NCBI RefSeq assembly: GCF_000312125.1
Contig: NZ_HE978641.1
Coordinates: 1,022,779 to 1,059,241 of the forward strand
DNA from: Timonella senegalensis JC301
Lineage (GTDB): Bacteria; Actinomycetota; Actinomycetes; Actinomycetales; Cellulomonadaceae
DNA: 36,463 nt
Direction: 5' to 3'
In this document: in pieces, positions 16,897 through 25,904 of the stretch
How positions within the stretch are numbered: position 1 is the stretch's first letter
How the letters are laid out: each line of letters begins with the position of its first letter
Program-made: the position numbers and the translations under genes
Notes under the pieces: model-generated
What the model saw: only the letters and a program-made list of their open reading frames with translations
What the model was told of the DNA's origin: nothing
Databases searched by the model: none

Positions 16897-18135
16897 GTGA
16901 CCGCCCACGAATACGAGTTCCTCACTACTGAAAACATCCCTGACTACATTGCGTCCCAGCCAGAGCTCGCCCGGCGCATCGACTCGAGCAACATTGTTGA
17001 GTGCAAGGAGGTTGGCGACGGAAACCTCAACGTGGTTTTCATCGTCACGGACGGCAACGGCGAGTCGTTGGTGCTTAAGCAATCCCTTCCTTATGTCCGA
17101 ATGACCGGCGAGGGCTGGCCGATGACTCCCGAGCGCGCCAATCGCGAGGCGCACGCTCTCGCCCGGCAATACGGCGCCGATCCGGTGCACACAGTGTCCT
17201 TGTTCAAACACGACCCAGACCGCTACGTCATTGCGATGGAAGACCTCTCCTCGTACACGGTCTGGCGTACAGCGCTCAATAACGGCGAGAGGCATGAGGG
17301 GGCTGCCCGGCAAGTGGGGGAGTTCGTGGCGCGCCTCGCCTTTGCCACCTCCGTGTACGGCATGGACCGCTTTGACTATGCACAAGCGGTGGCAGAGACC
17401 CAGAACCCTGACCTGTGCACGATCACCGAGGATCTCGTGTTCACTGAGCCCGCCTTTGATATTGGTCGCAACGAGGTCTTGCCTGCCAACGAGCCGGACG
17501 CCCGGGCGCTCGCGGAAGACAGTATTTTCGTGGCCGCGATGGGCCAGGCCAAGTTTATGTTCATGACGCACGCGGAGGCGCTCATCCACGGCGACCTGCA
17601 CACAGGATCAGTCATGGTCCGCCAAGCGAATCAGGGCGAACTGGCGTCGAGTGACGTGCGGGTGTTCGACCCGGAGTTCGCCTTCTATGGCCCAGTGGCG
17701 TTCGATGTGGGCGCTGTCTTTGCGAACTTCACGTTTGCCTCAGCGCGCGCGCGTGCGCTGGGCGAAGACGAGCGTGCGCAGTGGTGCCTAGACCAGGTGC
17801 ACGAGCTGTGGGAAGGGTTCGAGGTAACGTTCCGCGAGTTGTGGGCAGGGCGCGAGAACCCAACGGTGTGGGATAGCGCGCACTGCGAGTGGCAACTTGG
17901 CCAGTGGCTTCGTGAGTCCACTTTGTTCGCGTCCGCCAAAATGGCGCGCCGCATTGTGGGCGCGGCTAAGGTCACGGACATTCAGACCTTGGCCCCCGCG
18001 GTCCGGGAGCACGCTGCACGGGCGGTACTGCGTGCTTCGCGAGCGTGCGCTGCGGGGTGGCAGGACATCCACGCATCTGCGGACTTCACGCGATTGGTGG
18101 GCGACGAACTGACCGCCATCGGGACGTCCCGTTAG
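16897..18135 (+). CDS. mtnK: MtnK-type kinase (5-methylthioribose / 5-deoxyribose kinase family)
   Basis: This 412-aa protein has a kinase-like (APH) fold as in B. subtilis MtnK, which phosphorylates C1 of 5-methylthioribose. Motifs: GDGNLNVVFIV (glycine loop, 40-50), Lys61 in LVLKQSLPYVR, hinge MEDLSSY, catalytic HGDLHTGSV with Asp233, and the metal motif DPEFAFYGP (258-266). GTG 16897 is preferred because AGGAG ends 8 nt before it; ATG 16891 would leave only 2 nt. It closes the plus-strand operon and feeds MtnA. The same fold phosphorylates 5-deoxyribose in disposal pathways, so the preferred substrate is open. Confidence 0.9.
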   Translation: MTAHEYEFLTTENIPDYIASQPELARRIDSSNIVECKEVGDGNLNVVFIVTDGNGESLVLKQSLPYVRMTGEGWPMTPERANREAHALARQYGADPVHTVSLFKHDPDRYVIAMEDLSSYTVWRTALNNGERHEGAARQVGEFVARLAFATSVYGMDRFDYAQAVAETQNPDLCTITEDLVFTEPAFDIGRNEVLPANEPDARALAEDSIFVAAMGQAKFMFMTHAEALIHGDLHTGSVMVRQANQGELASSDVRVFDPEFAFYGPVAFDVGAVFANFTFASARARALGEDERAQWCLDQVHELWEGFEVTFRELWAGRENPTVWDSAHCEWQLGQWLRESTLFASAKMARRIVGAAKVTDIQTLAPAVREHAARAVLRASRACAAGWQDIHASADFTRLVGDELTAIGTSR

Positions 18136-18192
18136 GCAGAACCACACGACAAGCCCCAGCATGACAAGCACCCGCACGACAAGCCCCATACA

Positions 18193-18238
18193 CACACGAA
18201 GACCTTCGCGCCGGTCAAGGCGCGAAGGTCTTCGTGTG
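18193..18238. terminator. Bidirectional terminator after mtnK
   Basis: A perfect 20-bp stem (18193-18212 with 18219-18238) with a 6-nt loop lies between the convergent mtnK and HAD phosphatase genes. It can serve both strands. Confidence 0.8.
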
Positions 18239-18247
18239 GCGGTTCGC

Positions 18248-19021
18248 CTAGACCAACTCGATCAGGTCAGCGATCGAGTCCTTGACCTCGGAGGGGCGGA
18301 ATGGGTACTTGTTTACGTCCGATGCCTTGGTCGAACCCGTCATGACCAAGTAGGTCTGCAGTCCCGCCTCGATGCCAGCGACCACGTCGGTGTCCATGCG
18401 GTCACCGATCATTGCGGTGGTCTCGGAGTGGGCGTCAATGCGGTTGAGCGCGGAGCGGAACATCATCGGGTTTGGCTTGCCCACAAAGTACGGCTCGCGG
18501 CCTGTGGCGCGCGTGATGAGCGCCGCCACCGCGCCGGTAGCGGGGAGCGGCCCCTCGATGGATGGTCCAGTTGGGTCCGGGTTGGTGCAGATGAAGCGGG
18601 CGCCGCCGTTGATGAGACGGATGGCCTTGGTGATCGCCTCAAACGAGTAGGTGCGGGTTTCGCCGAGCACCACATAGTCGGGCGCGGATTCGGTCAGTGT
18701 GTATCCGGCCTCGTACAGGGCGGTGGTCAGTCCAGCCTCACCGATCGCGTACGCGGAGCCGTTCGGGATCTGGTCTGCGCAGAACTTTGCGGTGGCCAGC
18801 GCGGACGTCCAGATTGCAGATTCTGGCACCTCAATTCCCGATGCCGCCAACCGTGCACGAAGGTCACGCGGCGTGAAGATCGAGTTGTTGGTCAGGATCA
18901 GGAAAGGGCGTTCCTTCTCACGCAACGTCGCAATGAACTCCGCAGCTCCAGGGATCGCGTGACCCTCGTGGACGAGAACTCCGTCCATGTCAGTGAGCCA
19001 CGATTCGATTTTTCGTGTCAC
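18248..19021 (-). CDS. NagD-like HAD-IIA family phosphatase
   Basis: This 257-aa HAD hydrolase has motif I DMDGV (nucleophile Asp), motif II LTNNS, the IIA cap, GKPNP (motif III Lys) and GDRMDTDV (motif IV). NagD-type enzymes dephosphorylate small phosphate esters such as nucleotides or sugar phosphates. The GTG at 19021 follows AAGGAAGG; an upstream in-frame start at 19084 has no ribosome site. It converges on the sugar island but is insulated by the terminator, so a role there is only a possibility. The next gene is divergent. Confidence 0.9.
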   Translation of the reverse strand: MTRKIESWLTDMDGVLVHEGHAIPGAAEFIATLREKERPFLILTNNSIFTPRDLRARLAASGIEVPESAIWTSALATAKFCADQIPNGSAYAIGEAGLTTALYEAGYTLTESAPDYVVLGETRTYSFEAITKAIRLINGGARFICTNPDPTGPSIEGPLPATGAVAALITRATGREPYFVGKPNPMMFRSALNRIDAHSETTAMIGDRMDTDVVAGIEAGLQTYLVMTGSTKASDVNKYPFRPSEVKDSIADLIELV

Positions 19022-19168
19022 GTTTTTACCTTCCTTTTGTGTGCCGACCGCGCTGCGGCGTGTGCGGCAGTGAGGTGTCCTCATCCAATCATCACAGGTG
19101 GGGCCGTGATTTTCACGCTCGTCCGTAAGGCAGGGCTGGTACGTGCGCTAACGCGCCCGCATATTTGG

Positions 19169-19180
19169 GACAATGGTGGG
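19169..19180 (+). promoter_or_regulatory. Leaderless -10 of the SpoU gene
   Basis: GACAAT (19169-19174) ends 6 nt before the GTG at 19181, and no ribosome site is visible, which points to a leaderless mRNA. Confidence 0.4.
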
Positions 19181-19957
19181 GTGTCGCAGAACTCTACTCC
19201 CGCCGAAAACCTGATTATCGACGATCCCCTCGCGCCCGAGAACCCCGCACCCACCAGCATGGCTGGCACGGGTGGGGATGCCGGTGATGGGGCACAATCG
19301 TCGTTAATACAAGAGGGCGACCAGCCTGAACACGTTGTGGGCGTGGGGCCGTGGCCTGGAGGCGAAGCCGAATGGCCCAGGGGCGACGAGGGGCAACTGG
19401 ACCCGCACTTTGACCCGGAACTGCTACGCGACGGGGACCGGCGCAACGTCATCGACCAGTACCGGTACTGGACGATGGACGCGATCATCGCGGACCTCGA
19501 CGAGCATCGTCACCCGCTGCACATCGCGATCGAGAACTGGGGCCACGACCTCAACATTGGGTCCGTTGTGCGCACGGCCAATGCGTTCGCGGTGGCCGAG
19601 GTGCACATCATCGGCCGCCGTCGCTGGAACCGGCGCGGGGCCATGGTGACGGACCGGTACCAGCATGTGCGCCACCACGAGTCGGCCCAGGCGTTTGCGC
19701 AGTGGGCCGCCGAGAAGGGTCTGCAGGTCATCGGCATCGACAACATTGACGGCTCTATCCCGATCGAGGGATACGAGTTTCCCCGTGACTGCGTCCTCGT
19801 GTTTGGGCAGGAGAAGTCCGGTCTGACGCCCGAAGCGCAGGAGGTTTCCACCGACATTTTGCACATCACGCAGTTCGGATCCACGCGCTCCATCAACGCC
19901 GGAGCTGCCGCGGCGATCGCAATGCACAGTTGGATTGTGCAGCACGCGGACATTTAG
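19181..19957 (+). CDS. SpoU/TrmH-family RNA 2'-O-methyltransferase
   Basis: This 258-aa SPOUT enzyme methylates a ribose 2'-OH in tRNA or rRNA using S-adenosylmethionine. Motif 1 is NIGSVVRTANAF, motif 2 is LVFGQEKSGLTPE, and motif 3 is GSTRSINAGAAAAIAMHSWI. About 90 N-terminal residues are Pro/Gly/acid-rich and low complexity, an extension not needed for the fold. GTG 19181 is chosen because the frame further upstream is only the antisense of the phosphatase gene, and a -10 lies 6 nt before it. The exact RNA target cannot be assigned. In corynebacteria a SpoU gene also lies near fba and purA, so the neighbourhood is conserved. Confidence 0.88.
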   Translation: MSQNSTPAENLIIDDPLAPENPAPTSMAGTGGDAGDGAQSSLIQEGDQPEHVVGVGPWPGGEAEWPRGDEGQLDPHFDPELLRDGDRRNVIDQYRYWTMDAIIADLDEHRHPLHIAIENWGHDLNIGSVVRTANAFAVAEVHIIGRRRWNRRGAMVTDRYQHVRHHESAQAFAQWAAEKGLQVIGIDNIDGSIPIEGYEFPRDCVLVFGQEKSGLTPEAQEVSTDILHITQFGSTRSINAGAAAAIAMHSWIVQHADI

Positions 19958-20180
19958 CCGCTGACGGAGGTGTTCGCGCAACAGTGTCTACGCAGCACAC
20001 GTTTGCGCAGGTCGAAGCGCCTCCGGTTTCATCCGAAAGAAGTCCCCGCAGATCCGCACGATTCTGCGGGAATTCCGGCGTAACTCCGGGCCAATCTCCA
20101 ACAGATACTCAGTACAACGCAGCCGCGTTGAATGCCGGTGGCCACGGTGCCACCGTCTATCTCGAGGGGGAGATCTCATC

Positions 20181-20930
20181 GTGCGTAGAAAGACAATATT
20201 TGGTTCGATACTTGCACTCGTCCTGTCCGTAGGTGCCGTGGCGGCTCCAGCACAGGCGACCAGTTCGGAGTTTCAGATTCCGAGCTACTGCTCCGGGTAT
20301 GGCGGCATCAAGAAGCTGAGCAACCCGCTGTTCGTGTACTTCCCGGTGGTGAAGGCCAACGTATTTACGTCTGTAGCCGGTACCGAGCGCGTGGGGATCG
20401 TCCCGTGCGGGACCCCGGAGAGTAAATCGTTCATGCTCGTCACCAACAACTCAAACGGCCGGTGGGTCAAGTACCAGTACTTGAAGGGCTTGACGCACGC
20501 GCACATGGTCTCGGCAACCACGCGCACCGTGGTGATGTCCGCGAACATTGATAACAGAACGAATGGAGTCTGGCGGGCCAAGCACACAGGTAGGTGGAGC
20601 ACCGCTCAGAACAAGTTCGTGTTCTCCATTTCCACTCCAGCCAGTGTCCGTGCTGCGGATACCTTCATCCTGAACCTGCGAGCAGGAAAGTCCACAAGTA
20701 ACGTGACGCTCTCATCGTCGGAGAAGACGAAGATCAAGAGCTTCCTCAAGGGCACGAGCTCCACCAACTACTACCAGTCGTGCGATGTGCGTTCGTCGAG
20801 CGTGCTCAAATGCGAACTTGGCAAGACCAAGGCGCCGTCAAAGTATCTGACGTACACGCTCACCAAGAAGAACGGAAAGTTTGACGTCTCTTCAATCACG
20901 TACTCCGCGGGATCGTGGTGGGAAGTCTAG
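20181..20930 (+). CDS. Secreted protein of unknown function
   Basis: I do not recognise a family. The 249-aa product starts VRRKTIFGSILALVLSVGAVAAPAQA, a clear Sec signal peptide with likely cleavage after AQA. The mature part is Ser/Thr/Lys-rich with four cysteines (SYCSG, VPCGT, QSCDV, LKCEL) that could form two disulfides. It ends in GSWWEV and has no anchor, so it is probably released. The GTG follows a GGGGGAG ribosome site. It is a single gene between the SpoU gene and fba, with a hairpin cluster downstream. Confidence 0.8.
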   Translation: MRRKTIFGSILALVLSVGAVAAPAQATSSEFQIPSYCSGYGGIKKLSNPLFVYFPVVKANVFTSVAGTERVGIVPCGTPESKSFMLVTNNSNGRWVKYQYLKGLTHAHMVSATTRTVVMSANIDNRTNGVWRAKHTGRWSTAQNKFVFSISTPASVRAADTFILNLRAGKSTSNVTLSSSEKTKIKSFLKGTSSTNYYQSCDVRSSSVLKCELGKTKAPSKYLTYTLTKKNGKFDVSSITYSAGSWWEV

Positions 20931-20948
20931 TTTTGGGCTCTGACACCT

Positions 20949-21014
20949 TGCTGAGGTCCCGTTTTTGGCCCGTGTTCTAGGCCGAAAATTGGGACCTCGG
21001 CAAAGACCGAGGTC
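20949..21014. terminator. Competing hairpins after the secreted-protein gene
   Basis: An imperfect long stem pairs 20949-20970 with 20980-21002 (core GAGGTCCC/GGGACCTC). A second perfect 8-bp stem pairs GACCTCGG (20993-21000) with CCGAGGTC (21007-21014). They share one strand, so only one can form at a time. Confidence 0.55.
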
Positions 21015-21054
21015 ACACACCTTTTGCTCACGGGTCGAACGGCCTAGGCTTGGT

Positions 21055-21092
21055 AACGAATGTTTGTGACAAAATGAGGACGAACATTCGTT
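21055..21092. promoter_or_regulatory. 10-bp inverted repeat upstream of fba
   Basis: AACGAATGTT (21055-21064) and AACATTCGTT (21083-21092) are perfect complements 18 bp apart, ending 29 bp before the fba ATG. It may be a regulator-binding pair or a leader hairpin. Confidence 0.5.
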
Positions 21093-21121
21093 TACTTTCC
21101 ATCGCTTTCAGGAGTTTTTCG

Positions 21122-22141
<1,020 letters not shown>

Positions 22142-22164
22142 TTTAGCTTTTAGCTAGCACTCAG

Positions 22165-22216
22165 TGCAACGCCGAAGGGCGGCTCACCGGTTGGTGGGCC
22201 GCCCTTCGGCGTTGCA
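22165..22216 (+). terminator. Terminator of fba
   Basis: A perfect 18-bp GC-rich stem (22165-22182 with 22199-22216) has a 16-nt loop. It lies 24 nt after the fba stop. No long T-tract follows. Confidence 0.75.
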
Positions 22217-22276
22217 CATGCTGGAGCGGGGCGCGCTGCTGCGAGACGTCCTTGGGGCTTGCTGGAGCGGGCTCGC

Positions 22277-22618
22277 CTAGTTGGAGCCGGCGTCCTGGAT
22301 GGTCACGAGGTCCGCGAGTGTCGTGATCTCCAACAGGAACTTCAGGGTGGGTGGGGGACTGAGTACGACCACCCTCCCTGAGAACTTGTTAGCTAGGTCT
22401 GTCAGAACTCGTACAGCGTACGAGTCTATAAAGGACACTGCCTTGGCATCGAGAACAACTATTTCGAGGTCGGGCGGGAGCGAGATCGCCACTTCGCGGA
22501 AAGCCCCGACCACTGTGGAATCGATATCGCCGTTGAAGGTGATGTAGGCCTGTTTGCCCTCCACCTTGAGGTCAAACGTGGATGGTGGGGCAGTGGTGTG
22601 GCGCGGCTTGCCGTTCAT
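22277..22618 (-). CDS. STAS-domain protein (anti-sigma factor antagonist-like)
   Basis: This 113-aa single STAS domain has FDLKVEGKQAYITFNGDIDSTVVGAFREV, then IVVLDAKAVSFIDSYAVRVLTDL, the helix carrying the Ser that is phosphorylated in SpoIIAA/RsbV proteins (FIDS). Such proteins bind and release anti-sigma kinases. No cognate kinase or sigma gene lies nearby in the window. A gap of about 400 bases to purA holds only an interrupted frame. Confidence 0.75.
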   Translation of the reverse strand: MNGKPRHTTAPPSTFDLKVEGKQAYITFNGDIDSTVVGAFREVAISLPPDLEIVVLDAKAVSFIDSYAVRVLTDLANKFSGRVVVLSPPPTLKFLLEITTLADLVTIQDAGSN

Positions 22619-22740
22619 GGTGTCCGCCTTCCTGCCGTGTTGGTTATCCTGCCATCGAATTGAAACTCTATGGCAAACGCTCGGCGATTCCTACAGTTGA
22701 ACGGGAAACTTAAGCCATTTCAGGGGATGAACTATCGCAG

Positions 22741-22998
22741 GTGGACTCGGAGTTTCTAGGTCCAGGTGGCGTTCGCGGCCTTTACGAGGCATCATCCGGC
22801 AAGGGCAACGGACCAACCGATGTGCGATACGGTGTGGCTTTATTGCGGCGAAATGGATCGAAGGTCACCCTGTCCTAATTGCAAAAGGCAGGTAAACTCT
22901 TATGGGACAACGGGGAACTGCCGCCCGGAATCCCTCCTGAAGCTGGCACCCCGCTCGGACACATCCCCCGCGCCGCAGCTTCTTTCATGCTTATCTAA
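22741..22998 (+). pseudogene. Possible interrupted small gene upstream of purA
   Basis: From a GTG at 22741 a frame of 85 codons runs to a TAA at 22996, broken by a single TAA at codon 46 (22876). It reads VDSEFLGPGGVRGLYEASSG and so on, then after the stop LQKAGKLLWDNGELPPGIPP. I do not recognise it. There is no good ribosome site for either half. It may be a decayed gene or chance. The remainder of the 405-base gap between the STAS gene and purA holds nothing else I can name. Confidence 0.25.
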
Positions 22999-23008
22999 CG
23001 GCAGTTGA

Positions 23009-24310
<1,302 letters not shown>

Positions 24311-24326
24311 TCCAGCCCCGTTGTCA

Positions 24327-24364
24327 GGAAGGGCCCCAACCGCTACTGCGGTTGGGGCCCTTCC
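24327..24364 (+). terminator. Intrinsic terminator of purA
   Basis: A perfect 17-bp stem (24327-24343 with 24348-24364) has a 4-nt loop TACT and is followed by a TC-rich run. Confidence 0.88.
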
Positions 24365-24430
24365 TCTTACTCATTTTCGACGATCTAGGTGCGTCCCGTA
24401 CCCGGGCGCAGCTGAGTCTTGGGTGCGAGA

Positions 24431-24488
24431 TCTAGGTTTGGGGTCGAGATCTACCGTTCGCCGATAGATCTCGACCCCCAAACCTAGA
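24431..24488. repeat. Long inverted repeat between purA and the desaturase gene
   Basis: The 23-nt arm 24431-24453 pairs with 24465-24488 with a single bulged base; the loop is 11 nt. It contains CTAG and GAGATCTA, like the hairpin after pyrE. It may terminate both converging genes or be a dispersed repeat. Confidence 0.7.
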
Positions 24489-24518
24489 TGTCAGTCTGCG
24501 TGGGTGAGGTTCAGTGGG

Positions 24519-25751
24519 TCAGAAGTTCGGGCGGAGCTGAGCGACCATGGGGCACTCGAATGGGTCGCGGCCCGAGAGCCCAACCTTGTTCAGGTACGTG
24601 ATCACCTGGGCGTAGGACTCGCGCACGCTCGCAACGGTGTACGGGATGTTGAACTCCGCGCAGTATCGGCGCACGATTTTGCTGGCGCGGGCGAGGTGCG
24701 GCCTGGGCATGGAGGGGAACAGGTGGTGCTCAACCTGGTAGTTGAGCCCGCCGTAGAACATAGCGAGGAACCAGTTCCCCGCACGCGTACGGGCTCCCAC
24801 GTTGCGTGAGGTCAGCACCTGACGGCTGAAGAAGTCCACGGTGGTGAGGCGATCGATCAACGGCATGCCCTTGTGGTTCGGCGCGAACGATCCGCCCATG
24901 TAGACGCCGAAGACTGCGAGCTGTACGCCAACAAAGGCGAACGCGAGCCCGAGCGGCAAGAACCAAAAAACGACCGCAAGGTACAGGATAATCCGGGCAA
25001 AGATCGTCGTTAATTCCCGCTTGCGGGTCTTCACAGTGTCCGTGGCAAACAGGTACTTGATGGATAGGAAGTGCAGGTTCAGGCCCTCGAGAGTGAGGAG
25101 CGGGAAGAACAGGTAGCCCTGGCGGCGGGTGAGCCAGCCGGAGAAGCCCTTCTGTGCCTGGGCATCCTCGGTGAGGAACGAGATCGTGTCCCGCTCGATG
25201 TCGGGGTCCTTGCCAATCGTGTTGGGGTTGGCATGGTGGCGGGTGTGCTTGTTCATCCACCACTGGTAGGAGATTCCAACGAACGCGTTCGCTAGGATGC
25301 GTCCGGCTCTATCGTTGGCGGGGCCGGATGCGAAGACCTGGCGGTGGGCGGCCTCGTGCGTGATGAACGAGATCTGCGTGAGAATAACCCCGAGCACCGC
25401 TGCGATGAGGAGTTGGAACCACGAGTCGCCAAGCAGGAAGAACCCGGCAATTGTGCCCGCGAGGGCGACCATCAGTACTACAAACAAGGTGATGTAGAAG
25501 CCGCGCTGCCGGTCGAGTAGCCCGTGCTTCTTGATTTCAGCAATGACCCGCGAGTAGTTTGCGGTTCCTGCGGCGCTGCCTCTGCGCGGTGAGCGGTGAG
25601 GCTTGGTCGCAACACCTCCGGAGGCGCTGTCCTGCATGGGGGTGTCTTCAAGCACGGCTTCAGTACTGATGGGCTTCTCCAATGACGTAGGAAGGGCGCG
25701 ATCCTGCGCCTTGGGTAGCCGGAGAACTCGCCTCTGCGCGCGCTGCGACAC
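24519..25751 (-). CDS. Membrane fatty-acid (acyl-lipid) desaturase
   Basis: This 410-aa di-iron membrane desaturase would introduce a double bond into lipid acyl chains. The three His boxes are HEAAH, HTRHH and QVEHH; the Q in the third box is typical of front-end (delta-6-like) and DesA3-like enzymes. Several membrane helices lie at about residues 85-130 and 225-270. The GTG at 25751 has no ribosome site. The first 60 residues are basic and low complexity, so a start at an internal ATG (about residue 38) is possible. A 16-bp palindrome lies 6 nt upstream. No ferredoxin or reductase gene is adjacent. Confidence 0.9.
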   Translation of the reverse strand: MSQRAQRRVLRLPKAQDRALPTSLEKPISTEAVLEDTPMQDSASGGVATKPHRSPRRGSAAGTANYSRVIAEIKKHGLLDRQRGFYITLFVVLMVALAGTIAGFFLLGDSWFQLLIAAVLGVILTQISFITHEAAHRQVFASGPANDRAGRILANAFVGISYQWWMNKHTRHHANPNTIGKDPDIERDTISFLTEDAQAQKGFSGWLTRRQGYLFFPLLTLEGLNLHFLSIKYLFATDTVKTRKRELTTIFARIILYLAVVFWFLPLGLAFAFVGVQLAVFGVYMGGSFAPNHKGMPLIDRLTTVDFFSRQVLTSRNVGARTRAGNWFLAMFYGGLNYQVEHHLFPSMPRPHLARASKIVRRYCAEFNIPYTVASVRESYAQVITYLNKVGLSGRDPFECPMVAQLRPNF

Positions 25752-25757
25752 TGCAAC

Positions 25758-25773
25758 CCTACGGTACCGTAGG
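25758..25773. promoter_or_regulatory. Palindromic operator candidate at the desaturase start
   Basis: CCTACGGTACCGTAGG is a perfect 16-bp palindrome, 6 nt upstream of the GTG start. It would cover the -10/+1 of a leaderless transcript. TetR-type lipid regulators bind such sites. Confidence 0.6.
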
Positions 25774-25850
25774 TTAGCGCGCTAGGGGCTGTCCAAAAAA
25801 TACGACAACGTGCCTGCTGGGCCCATCGATAGCGTATCGCTGGACCAATT

Positions 25851-25904
25851 GAACGGATGATTATTGATCCGTTGGGTGCCGAACGGATCAATAATCATCC
25901 GTTC
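25851..25904 (-). terminator. Terminator hairpin of the EamA gene overlapping its stop
   Basis: A perfect 23-bp stem pairs 25851-25873 with 25882-25904 around an 8-nt loop. The EamA stop codon (25897-25895) lies inside the right arm. The stem is AT-rich for this DNA. Confidence 0.7.

Noticed and set aside
6862-18135. The island as an autoinducer-2 (Lsr) uptake and quorum-quenching system.
   Set aside because: Only the LsrF homologue and a generic importer fit; LsrK, LsrG and LsrR are missing, while MtnK and MtnA point to a deoxy- or methylthio-pentose.
6862-18135. A complete methionine salvage pathway.
   Set aside because: No MtnB, MtnC, MtnD, MtnE or nucleosidase/phosphorylase gene is in the window.
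18161-19180. An N-terminal extension of the SpoU methyltransferase through the phosphatase gene.
   Set aside because: It is antisense to the HAD gene and crosses a strong terminator; the GTG at 19181 has a suitable -10.
25785-25805. An insertion-sequence end (GGGGCTGTCCAAAAAAT).
   Set aside because: No second end, target duplication or transposase gene is present.
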